From: Phanerochaete sordida
Lineage: Eukaryota > Basidiomycota > Agaricomycetes > Polyporales > Phanerochaetaceae
Length of the DNA stretch: 64,000 nucleotides
Direction: 5' to 3'
NCBI GenBank assembly: GCA_019973155.2
Contig: BPQB01000089.1
Span: 60,859-124,858, forward strand
This document shows positions 1 through 10,198 of this stretch, in pieces (the first letter of the stretch is position 1; each line of letters opens with the position of its first letter). The notes beneath the pieces are model-generated. The model was given only the letters and a program-made list of their open reading frames with translations. It was not told the origin of the DNA and did not search any database. Made by a program: the position numbers and the translations under genes.

Positions 1-615
1 TCGACCCACGCCCGCGCCGCGCGCCACGCGCGCACATCCCCGCGCGGCGGCGCCTCGAACGCACTCGACACCGGCACGCCCGCCGCGCCGCACCCGGGGC
101 AGCACGGCACGACGCGGCGCCACCACGCCGCGGGGAGCCACGGCTTCAGCGCGTCGAGCTCCGCCTGCGGCGGGAGCGCCGTGCCGCCGTGCCCGAAGAG
201 CGCCTCCTCGAGCTCGCGCCCCGCCCGCGCGAGCGCGGCGCTGCGCGCAGGGTCCGTGTGCTGCAGCGCAACGGCGGCGCGGTGCACGGCGCGCAGGCGC
301 GTCCAGTGTGGGCGCGCGAGGCGGCCGCCGTGCGCGTCGTGTGCGTACTCCGTGTCGGGCTTGCGCAGGAAGCGGAAGGTGCGCCGGCACGCGAAGCAGG
401 CGAGTTTCCCGCGGAGGCGGCCCTCCGCGGCCTGCTGCGCGAAGAGCCAGCCCCAGCGCTGCCCGAGCTGAGAGTGGCAGCAGTCGGCCGGGTCGTTGCG
501 GGGCGCGCGGTCGAGCCTGCGGGTGCGGTGTGGGTTAGGCGGTGTGCGCTCGGTGGGGCTGCTCGGGTGTGTGTACTGACCTTCGTACGAAATAAGGGGT
601 TCCGTCTGGCTTCAT
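1..615 (-). CDS. Unrecognised cysteine-containing protein, partial
   Basis: Only the N-terminal part lies in the window; the gene runs off the left edge. Exon 1 is 615-581 and starts MKPDGTPYFVRR. A 64-bp intron (GTCAGT donor, CCCGCAG acceptor) leads to exon 2, 516-1, open to the edge. The protein has three CxxC-like pairs: CC in DPADCCHSQLGQRW, CFAC in GKLACFACRRTFRF and CCPGC in VVPCCPGCGAAG. The spacing suggests a zinc-ribbon-like or F-box-associated fold, but no family is recognised. Codon use is extremely GC-rich. Splice phase is consistent (AG|G gives Arg). The function is unknown. Confidence 0.55.
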
Positions 616-1323
616 GGTGGTCTTGGGTTCAGGTTTGCTATGCGTGGATGAGCAGCCTTGGAGTTGGCGGACGCGGTAAAGGGCTGAGCTGTCCGTCCAT
701 TGGACGGCGTATTCGGAAATGGAAGATAAATTATAGCTTCTGGCGGGCTGACTCCCGGTGAGTGCTGGTGACTACTTTACGGGACCGCACGTCGCGACGC
801 GTGACGCCGCCGCCGTCGCTGAGATTCGCGCGGGCGGACCACGGCGCGACCCCGGACACCTCAAAAGACCGCGAAGCGCAGGGAGCGCCAAAGCTGCACC
901 CGCGACGTTCACCGGGCTCGGAAGAAGCTCTCGCGTGGTGCGCCCGCCCTGCAATGATGCCTTCCCACATCGCCCGGGGAGCGCACGCGCATCCTTCGGG
1001 CTCGGTAGGGTCGCTGCAGCACGCCACACGCCGCCGCTGTCGGGTCCGCTTGGTCCCGGGGCGCGCGTCGTTATCGACGAACAGCCGCGTAGGGACGGAC
1101 GAGAACAGAAATGCACTTGCAGCCCTTCGCAAGAGGCGCGGCTCGCAGCACTCGGCTGCTCGTAATCGATGTCATCCGCCAAGCGATCCAGCACGAACTC
1201 TGCGTCCGCTCGTCCCGACGATGACGCGAGAGCGGGCCGCACTTGTGGATAGCATGGGATTGCATATACAAGGAGCTGCGCCACATAGATGCGTAGGATA
1301 TGAGCAAGCGTGACTCTGCTGCC
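616..1323. other. Intergenic, no supported gene
   Basis: GC-rich spacer holding several overlapping open frames on both strands without recognisable domains, splice signals or conserved motifs. It probably contains the promoter of the leftward partial gene and the 3' flank of the first secreted-protein gene. Confidence 0.5.
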
Positions 1324-1990
1324 TCATGCCTGTCTGGCGGAACGGACGCCGCGACGCTTCGACGCATGCGCCGTGACGTCGCAGCACGCGATGATCTCGT
1401 GGTTCTTGCTGTTGCAGCCGGTGTCGCTCGTGCCGTGGCAACTCCATGTATTGCCGTTCGTGTCCGTCGCGGTGGTCGGGCTGCAACCCGACGGTCAGCC
1501 ATGCGCCCTTCTGCATGAGTCGGACGATACTCACTTGCCGGTCGCGTCGCACTGTACAGTGGCCTTGCCGTCGTAAGGGCCGCACACCATGCTGCCGCCG
1601 TTAAATACGGAAGAGATTGGGACGCTGTTCTGTGAAGACTGCGCGAAGACGTTGCAGTCGTTGTCCATCATGAAGCCCTGTCGGATTGTGATGACTGGTT
1701 GATGTTGAGCAAAAGTTGCATCACTTGAGAGAAAGTGGAGCCTAGACATACCGCCGCCTGGACCTTTTGCTGTTGTCTATGGTGTATTCAGCAGACACAC
1801 ACGGCTGGAGTTACGCAGATGCCTACCGAGGTCTTGCCTATGGCTGCGAGGCAGAAGCAAAGGCGATGAGCATCCTGAAAGCAACAAGGGCTGGGCAGCA
1901 CGCACCAATTTCTCCGAGAGAGCATACGTTGGCGAAGCAGGCAGGCAGGAGTGCCATAGTGGCAAGAGCGGAATAGCGGGAGAAAATCAT
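1324..1990 (-). CDS. Small secreted cysteine-rich protein, tandem copy A
   Basis: Exons are 1990-1906, 1843-1827, 1677-1535 and 1480-1324, giving 133 aa. Exon 1 encodes a signal peptide (MIFSRYSALATMALLPACFA). Exon 2 is a 17-nt exon encoding AIGKTS across its borders. Exon 3 carries GFMMDNDCNVF, MVCGPYDGK and VQCD. Exon 4 carries DTNGNTWSCHGTSDTGC and IIACCDVTAHA, followed by a short basic tail. The mature protein is about 110 aa with an even spread of cysteines, so it is likely an extracellular disulfide-bonded protein. Two further copies follow with the same exon plan (2748-3433 and 3871-4500). The acceptor of exon 3 is the least certain boundary. I do not recognise the family; hydrophobin and cerato-platanin patterns are not seen. 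Effector, lectin or cell-wall roles are all possible. Confidence 0.75.
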
Positions 1991-2747
1991 ATTGTAATGT
2001 TGATGAAAAGGAGGGTCCCAGCCCGCGCCGTGTGAGGAAGGTATTGACAGAGGAAGGAAGGGAGAGCCAGTCTAAGATTCTAATATTCGTCACAAGCTCT
2101 TTTTAAACATACGCTGAGTGAGCATCGCCGTGACCTGTGGCCGAGAAACGCGGTTGCTGGCGTTGCATCTGGGAGGTCCTAGACGGGCTGATACCGGTGC
2201 GACGCCCTGGCAGATGGCGCGATACGAGTACTCGACGATCTTGATTTCCGAGATGGCATCCTGGTTAACGGATCGTCGCAGCCTGTGATTTTTATTTTTG
2301 AGAAAACGGCGGCGCAGCTGGCTACGTTGCTGCACGTTCTTATCAGTCTTGAATATAGATCTGTACACATTGCACCTTGGCGGTGGCCTCAATAGATGTG
2401 ATCTATGTGCGGAGTAGCCTTCTCAGCCTGCGAGAATTATATAATACACCGTCTTGATATCATGTAAAGAAGCCCTTACAGCTGGCAATCAAAGCCTGGG
2501 TCTAAAGCGCAAGGCAACCATTATCTGGGGAATCCGAATAGATATGGCCATCATATGCCCCGCGTACCGACCTAGGAGTGCAAGGAAGAGACCCAAGGAT
2601 CGATTGCAAACATCTCCAGCATAAATATTTACATAGACGTGAACCAAGGATGACACAGAGCCGCATGCGCAGATAAAATATAATATTGTACAAGCAGCAA
2701 CCCGCTGCATAGATACATAACATGCACAAGAGCATCCCACTCGTGTC
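1991..2747. other. Spacer between secreted-protein copies A and B
   Basis: Contains the promoter of copy A and the 3' flank of copy B. It is relatively AT-rich. Open frames here are short and lack signal peptides or the family motifs. Confidence 0.5.
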
Positions 2748-3433
2748 TCACGCCTGCCTGGCGAATCGGAAGCCACGGCGCCGCGACGCATGCGCCGTGA
2801 CGTCGCAGCACGCGACGACGTTGTAGTTCTGGCTGTTACATCCCGTGTCAGTCGTCGCATGGCAGCTCCACGTGTTTCCGTTCGTGTCCGTCGCGGTCGC
2901 CGGGCTGCAATGTGCATCCGCGCATCAGCGCCGCGCCCCTGAGCTCCGCAGACCAGCACTCACTTGCCGGCGCCGTCGCACTGGACGGCGGCCTTGCCGT
3001 TGTACGGGCCGCAGATCGTGCTGCCGCCGCCGAAGATCGCGGCGAGCGGGACGGCGTTGTTGGAGGACGCCTGCGCGAAGACTTGGCAGCTGTTGTCCAT
3101 CATGAAGCCCTGCTCAATCGTGATCTCTGCGCGATTATTAGCGCGTGCAATTTTGGTGCGACGGTGGACGCAGGGCAGACGTACGGCCGCCGACGGAGCC
3201 ATAGGCTTTGGTCTGTCATTGAGTTAGGGCAGATCCTTATACTTATTGTGTGAGAGAGTGCGAGGTACTCACAGCCACTTTGCCGATAGCTGGGAAGGTG
3301 AGGTAGGGATGAGCATGAAGATCATATTATGGACTGGGTAACGCTTACCGATCTCTCCGGGAGAGCAGACTGTCGCAAGGCAAGCAGGAAGAATAGCCAG
3401 AGCGGAAAGCACGAAAGAACGGTACGAAGACAT
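2748..3433 (-). CDS. Small secreted cysteine-rich protein, tandem copy B
   Basis: Exons are 3433-3349 (85 nt), 3289-3273 (17 nt), 3124-2964 and 2904-2748 (157 nt), giving 139 aa. Lengths of exons 1, 2 and 4 are identical to copy A. The signal peptide is MSSYRSFVLSALAILPACLA. The 17-nt exon encodes AIGKVA. Family motifs are GFMMDNSCQVF, STICGPYNGK, VQCDGAGN, TDTNGNTWSCHATTDTGC and VVACCDVTAHASRRRG. The gene appears intact. The exon-3 acceptor is chosen to keep frame; an alternative 15 nt downstream is also in frame. The shared NGNTWSCH...TDTGCN...ACCDVTAHA block defines the family. Function unknown, presumably secreted. Confidence 0.78.
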
Positions 3434-3870
3434 GTGATAAGATCGGTGAGAAGAAGGTGGTGCCCTGTGGTGCCGGCCCACTTGATACGAATTTGATGCA
3501 GAGAAATAGGGAGAGCCAGTCTGGAGAAACTTGGGCAAGGTCCTGCCTCCTCTTATACGAATTGAGAGAAGCTGTCGCTTGCTCACTGCCAGGCCAGGAC
3601 TAGCGTTGAGGTGCATGGCATCTTTTCGACCCTAGATAGAACAGGAGGCTGTCAACGCCCGGGGAGATGGCGCGGCCTGGGGCATGATCTTCACTATGAC
3701 AGCTGAGCGGGCGGATCGTCGCAGCTCGTGATCGTCAAACTAACGTCAGATACGCTGTAGCACGAGAGACACTGCAGACTCTGCGGGTATCGAAGCCTAA
3801 TTACAGCCCCAATCAATACGACCTACATGTGTAGTACGTCCCCCAAGCGAATGGAGCAGCGAAGTCCGTA
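3434..3870. other. Spacer between secreted-protein copies B and C
   Basis: Promoter region of copy B and 3' flank of copy C. No coding potential is seen. Confidence 0.5.
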
Positions 3871-4500
3871 TCATGCATGTGCCACGACATCGCAGCAAGC
3901 GACCACGTCGTGGCTGCTCCCGTTACACCCAGTGTCGTGGGTGGGCAGGCAGCTCCACGTGTTCCCCTCAGTATCAACCGCGACCTCCGGGCTACCACGA
4001 AGTCAGCCCGCGTCCACGCACGCGCCGCCGCACACGTACTTTCCGGCGCCGTCGCACTGCACGTACGCTTTGCCGAGGTACGGTCCGCAGGTCAGGTCCG
4101 GGGCGCCACCCGCCGGCTGCGCCTTGGGCGCGGCGAAGACGAAGATGTTGCAACTGTTGTCCATCATGAAGCCCGTCGTGACCTGCGCGATCGCTGTGGC
4201 TGCGTGCCAGCGCTGCGCGACGTGATGGATATGCGGTGCTGACCTTCGTCGGAGCGTCCTGTGACCGTGGCTTAGGGGAGTATCAAACATTCAGAACAGA
4301 CCTACAGCGACGCGTGCGGCGAAAGCTGACCTGTGCTTTGCCGATAGCTGGTGGAAGTGTAGGGCAGATCAGTCGGTAAAAGGTCTTGACACAATGTCCA
4401 AACGCACCTATTTGTCCGGGAGAGCATACATTTACCAAACGTAGCTGAGCAAAAAGAAGGTAAGCGAAACCAGTGCATAGAGAGAACGCATCGTCTCCAT
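3871..4500 (-). pseudogene. Third copy of secreted cysteine-rich family, signal-peptide frame broken
   Basis: The exon plan repeats copies A and B: about 4491-4408, 4347-4331 (17 nt), 4182-4040 and 3991-3871. Exons 2-4 read cleanly (AIGKAQ, GFMMDNSCNIF, LTCGPYLGKAYVQCDGAG, NTWSCLPTHDTGCNG, VVACCDVVAHA stop) and the tail is shorter. In exon 1 the Met-initiated frame MRSLYALVSLTFFLLSY hits TAA. The conserved VNVCSPGQI is in the next frame, which has no ATG. From ATG 4491 the exon is 84 nt against 85 nt in A and B, so a single-base deletion explains it. It may be a recent pseudogene, an assembly error, or use an unseen upstream start. Confidence 0.65.
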
Positions 4501-5521
4501 GAAGAAAATAACGGAAGTGCAGCTTCACGAGCTGTAGCACAGGAAATGACTCGAAAAGACTGATCCTAGAGGGGAAAGAATAAAAGGGGGAGTGCGCAAG
4601 CGGGCCATGGTCGACACACGATGTGTTATACAGCGAGCAAAGGACCCTTCGTCAGGTGTAAGATGAGCCCTAGTACCCGAGCACGGATGGCGAGCGGTCT
4701 TTTGAAGTATGAATGAAGATGCCGTACGCTTTGAGCGGCGCTACGCCTCTTTATAGACTGGGTATACAGCGACTACTCACAAGCACTACTCGTATGAAAG
4801 AAATGCTCCGTCGTTCCTGTCATAGTCTCTAACGTAGCTTACCATTCAACATCGTGTCTCCGCGCTTCAAGGATCGTGGAGAGTGAGGCTAGCGAGTTTC
4901 ACCCTCCATACATCAGCCTCATTGGAGAGGTTAGGAGAGGTGTCTGTGCAATGAGCAGACAGACTGATGATTAGGTAGCTCTGCTTCACGGTAAGCTCTC
5001 GTCGGCAGAGGATGGGGGCAGAAGGAAAGGAAGAAGGGCGCCAGACGCCACAAAGCCAAGCACCTGCCAGCGCCCGAGGTTGGTCCCTTTCCTCGACGAT
5101 GCTTGAGACTTGTCGCACCGTCCGGTCGCCGCCGCCCCGCTCAACACAAGCCCGTGCTGTCATTGCCGAAAACTTGTCATGCTGGATGAGCAACTTCATC
5201 TCTGTCCGTACACAAGGAGCACTGCCTCTGCTGTTTATCTGACGACCCTAGCTATCCTCGGACCATGGCCGGTCATCGCCCCAGTCCGATTTCGGACCCA
5301 CCCTCTCACCTTCTCTTACTTTCCTGGTCGTTCTCTCTGGTCGTTCTCTCTGCTGCGACCAGGAACCAAACGTCGGTCCTGTTCGCCATGATATTACTGT
5401 TCGGGCCGGATAGGGGCTCTAGGCTCCCCGGTGCCTGGTGCTCCCGGTGCGCGCCCGCTGGAGTGTGCATTATATACGGCAGTGCCGCGAGGTCACTCCA
5501 CAACAGCCCAGCACACACATC
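4501..5521. other. Intergenic, promoter of reductase gene at its right end
   Basis: No supported gene. The last 60 bp hold a TATA-like TATATAC at 5471-5477, about 45 bp upstream of the start codon at 5522. Frames in the rest lack domain signatures. Confidence 0.5.
5471..5477 (+). promoter_or_regulatory. TATA-like element of the reductase gene
   Basis: TATATAC lies 45 bp upstream of the ATG at 5522. The position is plausible for a basidiomycete core promoter, inferred from sequence and spacing only. Confidence 0.4.
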
Positions 5522-6779
5522 ATGTCTACCAAGCAGAAGAGCCTCGTGATCCCCCAGCAGTTTGGCACTCTCGCCGTACAGGACACGGACATCCCGGTTC
5601 CGGCAGCTGGCGAGCTGCTCGTACGCGTCGAAGCCGCTGCTCTCAACCCTGTCGACTGGAAGATCCAAGTTTATGGCGACGTGGCGGTCCCGATGGCCTA
5701 CCCCGGTGTCCTTGGCACCGATGGCTCGGGCGTCGTCGTTCGAGTGGGCGAGGGTGTCACCTCTCTGGCTGTCGGGGACCGCGTGTAAGTGACTTGGTAC
5801 AGGTCGTAGCGTCCAGGCTAACATCCGTCCAGTCTGTTCCAGAGCTCGTACACCAAGCGCTCCGCTACCTTCCAGCACTACTGCGTCGTACCTGCAGACT
5901 TAGCGGCCAAGGTATGAAGTGCTTAACATGCTACTCGCCCCGTACCTGAGCAGCTCGGCAGATCCCCTCGAACCTGTCCTTCGATGAAGCTGCAACCATC
6001 CCCTTGGCGTGCTTCACAGCAGCCGCCAGCCTCTACAATGACAAGCAGCCCGGCAACGGCGGCGCAGGTTTGCTCCCGCCCTGGAAAGAAGGCGGTCGAA
6101 ACAAGTACGCTGGGCAACCGATCGTCGTCATTGGCGGCGCTTCCTCCGTCGGACAATACGGTGCGAGAGACAGCCGTAGTCTAGATTCCTTGCCATACTC
6201 ATTGAGCCCTAGCCATACAATTCGCCAAGCTCTCCGGATTTTCCCCAATTATCGCCACCGCTTCCCTACACAACGAAGCGTACGTGAAGTCGCTCGGCGC
6301 CAGCCATGTGATCGACAGGAATGCCGTTCTGCAGGACGCGGTCCTCGAGATCCTCAAGGAAGCTCCGAAGTTCGTTTTCGATGCAATCGGGGACCCCGAT
6401 ATTCAGCTCATGGGCTACGAGCTCGTCGCGCCTGGGGGTACCCTCATCGACGCCCTGCCCTGCATGATAGACCAAAGCAAGCTGCAGAGCGACAAGGAAT
6501 ACGTGTTCATCATCGCCGGCCCCTTTATGCCGCACGCGCATGCCCTTGGCGTGAGCTTCTATCAGCACTTGACGCAGCTCTTCGAGTCCGGCGATTTGAA
6601 GGTATGTGCTCTGCCAGAGCATCCTCTGGAACTCTGACCGAGCCTTCCCCCCGCCCCAGCCGTCGAAACCCGAGGTCCTCCCAGACGGGCTGACTGGCGT
6701 CATAGCCGGGCTCGAGAAGCTGAAGAACGGCAAGGTCAGCGGAGTGAAGCTCGTTGCGCACCCCCAGGAGACGCAGTGA
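5522..6779 (+). CDS. Zinc-independent medium-chain alcohol dehydrogenase/quinone reductase-like enzyme
   Basis: Exons are 5522-5784, 5833-5911, 5962-6160, 6213-6601 and 6660-6779, giving 349 aa. The N-terminal GroES-like fold shows GELLVRVEAAALNPVDWKI and GVLGTDGSGVVVRVGEGVT. The nucleotide-binding half shows IVVIGGASSVGQY, where the usual GGxGxxG is modified to GGASSVG, then SLGASHVIDRN. The catalytic zinc cysteines of true alcohol dehydrogenases are absent, so it is probably an NADPH-dependent reductase of the zeta-crystallin/enoyl-reductase type in the cytosol. C-terminal residues (PEVLPDGLTGVIAGLEKLKNGKVSGVKLV) are typical of this family. All junctions keep frame. The substrate cannot be inferred; it is not beside a polyketide synthase here. 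Confidence 0.88.
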
Positions 6780-7557
6780 AGCTGCCCGTAATTCTCACAT
6801 TATTTATGTACGTAGACAACGATAACCTGAAGCCTGTGCCACTCCGCTGTCGAGGTGACATCCGCAAGCTCCGTCCAGTGCCCTAGGCTCCGTTCGTTGA
6901 TCCGGCGGACATATCGCTGCGAGCACCGACTTCAATTAGACTCTTGGTCTGGGCTTTGACGTGGTTCTTTGGCAGCAGATGTTAGACGAACATGCATGTC
7001 AAAACCACGCACACTCCCCACCCTGAGCCCGTGCGGCCCTTAGCGCACGCGCCGACCACCACCGAGCTCCTGCGTATGACACTGACAGTTCCCTCCAGCT
7101 TCAGCTTCCAGCGCACCCCGGCACCTTTGTTGCACCACGGCCCAAGCGCTGCCTGTTGCAGTGCCTCGGCGCGCGCGCCTGCGCGCCGATCGCAGGACAA
7201 GTGCCCCGCTCCGAACAAAAAGCGCCCCTCGTATATAGCGGCGCGCGCCCGCGGGCGGACGGAACCCTCTTTCTCTCGCGTGTGTTGGTGCGGCGAGGCC
7301 GAGGATCCCGCGAAAGTGCGTCTTTTTTCCCTTTGGCGTCGGCTTTTGGCTCTTTGGCGTTCAGCTTTGGTGTTTGCTGTGGCGAGGGCTTTGGCGGCGG
7401 AGTGGCTGATGTCCTTTGTGCAGGTCCTGCGATATATACCCTGCGCTGCCCCAGGGCCCCCACGCTCGTTTCCCGACCCCGCCCACGGCTGTTGACCAGC
7501 CGCTCGCCGCCCGTTCGTTCGCCGCGCCCGCTGTGCTCGCCGCGCCGCACGTACACC
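6780..7557. other. Intergenic, promoter of zinc-finger gene
   Basis: GC-rich spacer between two rightward genes. A TATATA lies at 7433-7438, about 120 bp upstream of the ATG at 7558. No gene is supported. Confidence 0.45.
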
Positions 7558-8870
7558 ATGGACCGCCTGGAGCAGTTCCCGCCGATCTGGACCGTGCTGG
7601 ATGACTACCCGCTCTTTAACGAGGTGCGTGGACGCGCGCAGATACGCGGTTCTGGTGCTGACATTTGTGGTCAATGCCAAAGGAGCTCGCCCCCGAGATG
7701 ACCCTGAGCGAGATCCTCGACGACTTCGACCGCCACATCGCACCCATGCTCTTCGCAGACCCGTGCATCTCCTACGACGTACGCTGCCCCCCTCCCCACA
7801 CTGCGCTAGCACTCACCCGCCCGCAGCCCAGCGCGCTCTTCTGGGCGCAGCCGCCGCCCGCGCTCGTCACCGCGCCGCGCGCCGCCGTCGCGGGCCTGCG
7901 CCACACGCCGACGTTCGGCACGCTCACGCACGGCATCGACCCGCGCGAGTTCCGCCCCTTCGCGCCGCCGACGTGCCCCGTGCCGTTCGCCTCGCCGTTC
8001 GCCGCCGCGCGCGACCTCGGCGCGGGCGCGGACGAGGGCGGCGACAGTGCCTCGTGTGATGTGGGCTGCGACGCGGCTTTCGACGCGTGCGACTCCGGGT
8101 ACGAGTCCGACGTGCCGCCCCCACGCCCCGCGCAAGCGACCGAAGGCGCGTACGCGTTCCGCTGCCCGGTGGTCCCGGTGCTGCCTGTGGTGCCCGCCGT
8201 GGTGCGGCCCCAAGAGGTGCAGGTTGGAGGGGAGCAGAAGCTTTCTGAGAAAGCTTTGGGGAAGAGGAGAGCCGTACATGACGATGCAGAGGAGGAAGAA
8301 GATGAAGAGGTGCGTCGTGCTTGCCTACGCCGCGCTACTGGGAGCTCACAGACTCTGTAGCCGCCGAGGAAACGCTGTCGGGAATCCGATGACGACGACT
8401 CGGACTACCTCGACGACGACTCGGACTCCGAGGGCCCCTGCAGCGACTTCGGGAGCCCTAGCATCGGCACTCCCGGCACTTCAACTGCAATTCCGCGCGC
8501 CCGCGCTCCGCCTGCCTCCAATGCCGCCCCGCGAGTCAAAACACGGCCGCGTTGCCTCTTCAAGTCCTGCAACGCCCCTGGCGAGCGCCTCTGCTTTGGC
8601 TCGTGGAAAGACCGCAACCGCCACATGGAGACGCACGGAGGAAAGAACGCGAGGGCGTACGCGTGCCCGAACCCCGCTTGCACCAGTGCATTCGCGCGCA
8701 CCGACGCACTTAGGCGGCACTGCATTGCCTCCAAGTCTCGGAGGTGCGCCCGATTCTGGAGAGAGGGCGCGGTGAAGCCGGTTCGCCTTCCGTACTACCT
8801 CATCTGCCCGCTTGAGCAGCTCGTCGTGCCCGACAAGAACGATCCCCTCTACGAGATGCGCTGGGCATGA
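7558..8870 (+). CDS. C2H2-type zinc-finger transcription regulator
   Basis: Exons are 7558-7623, 7683-7778, 7827-8309 and 8361-8870, giving 384 aa. The intron 7779-7826 is a multiple of three without a stop and could be retained. The N-terminus is MDRLEQFPPIWTVLDDYPLF. The middle is proline- and alanine-rich. A strongly acidic stretch follows (EEEEDEE, then SDDDDSDYLDDDSDSEG) next to a basic PPRKRCR that could be a nuclear signal. Two zinc fingers lie near the C-terminus: RCLFKSCNAPGERLCF...RHMETH (C-x4-C...H-x3-H) and YACPNPACTSAFARTDALRRHC, whose last ligand looks like Cys rather than His. It is likely a nuclear DNA-binding regulator; targets are unknown. Confidence 0.8.
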
Positions 8871-9221
8871 CTGCCTTCTGCACGCCCCTCCTCACGCGAT
8901 CTATGACACTCATGACACTCTCTGACTATGTTTTACACGAACACCCATGGACAGCAGCTCTGTATAATACCCCTAATATTTTATGCTCCCTATTACGCTC
9001 TCCCTAACATTATGCCAAGTATTGTAGACGTACCACACGACTTGCTATATACGTATGGACACTCCGCGGATCAGCCCTGCCTCGCGGCACCAATCGCGCG
9101 ATGACGATTGTGCGCGCGATGTCCTGGGAACACCGCGTTGGTCAGCTCCCAAGACCATGTGCGAAAATGCCTCATCGCGCGCCCTTTCTTCCACGACCAC
9201 GACGAGCTCGAGCGACCCGCG
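8871..9221. other. Intergenic between zinc-finger and SOD genes
   Basis: AT-richer 3' flank (about 8880-9060) followed by the SOD promoter. No gene seen. Confidence 0.5.
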
Positions 9222-10086
9222 ATGGACCCGTACAGCACCAAGAGCAAGACGCAGAACAAGACGCTCTTCGCCGTCCTCGGCGCCGTCGCAGGCGTCATCG
9301 GCCTCTGGCTGCTCATGCGCCCCAGCGCGCCCGCGCCGCTGCCGGTCATCACCAAGGTGCGGCGCGCGCGTTCGTCGGCTGCGGGGCAGCGCTGAATGAC
9401 GTGTCCAGGCGGTCGTCGTGCTCAAGGGCGACTCCGACACCGGCGGCACCGTCCGCTTCGAGCAGGTGACGCCGCTCGACCCCGTCACGATCACGGGCGA
9501 CCTCAAGAACCTGGACCCCTCGGCCAAGCGTGGCTTCCACATCCAGTGCGTCCAGGGCTGCTGTGCGCGCGATGCAGCCCCCTCATCTGCGTTTTGCAGC
9601 GTCTCGGGAGACCTCTCCGGTGGGTGCCTCTCGGCGGGTGCCCACTTCAACCCGTTCAGCAAGAATCATGGTGCCCCCGGTGACAAGGACAGGCACGTCG
9701 GCGACCTCGGGAACATCGAGAGCAACGAGGACGGCGTTGCAAAATTCACGTTCGAGGATAAGCTTATCTCTCTGAACGGCCCGCAAAGCATCATCGGGTA
9801 AGCTTCTCTCCACCAATGTAGTTCTCCAGCTAACTCTGTCCACTTCATTAGACGCAGTATCGTCTTGCACGCGGTAGGTGCTTGAGCCTAAGAGAGATGT
9901 GCGGTTGCTCAACTCTGACCATGTGCAGGGAACGGATGATCTTGGCCGTGGCGACAACGAGGAATCGCTGAAGACCGGCAACGCTGGTGGCCGGGCAGCG
10001 TGTGGTGTAATCGGTATGGCAACTTTTATCGCGAACAGTCAACTTCTTACGCTGATTTGGCACTGCTCCCAGGCATAGCAGTGTGA
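9222..10086 (+). CDS. Cu/Zn superoxide dismutase with N-terminal membrane anchor
   Basis: Exons are 9222-9356, 9409-9545, 9600-9797, 9852-9873, 9929-10013 and 10073-10086, giving 196 aa. Residues about 14-32 ([18 protein letters not shown]) form one transmembrane segment after a short basic N-terminus, suggesting type II orientation. The rest is a complete Cu/Zn SOD domain: [50 protein letters not shown]. All seven metal ligands are present (H89, H91, H106, H114, H123, D126, H163), as are the disulfide cysteines. It dismutates superoxide to hydrogen peroxide and oxygen. The anchor distinguishes it from cytosolic SOD1; the topology (lumenal or extracellular domain) is inferred. Convergent with the GH131 gene, 112 bp apart. 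Confidence 0.9.
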
Positions 10087-10198
10087 TAAGATTGGATAGC
10101 GAAGCAATTCATTCCATGCGAAGATACCAGTGTGACAATTTTGGAACCAATCACACTTTCCTCTACCATTGCACGGCGGCAGCATGGCTTCCTGACAC

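Noticed and set aside
772..1284. 170-codon minus-strand frame
   Set aside because: No domain, no signal peptide, composition typical of a chance frame in GC-rich DNA.
5306..5878. Minus-strand frame antisense to the reductase
   Set aside because: It overlaps well-supported exons of a conserved enzyme and is a shadow frame.
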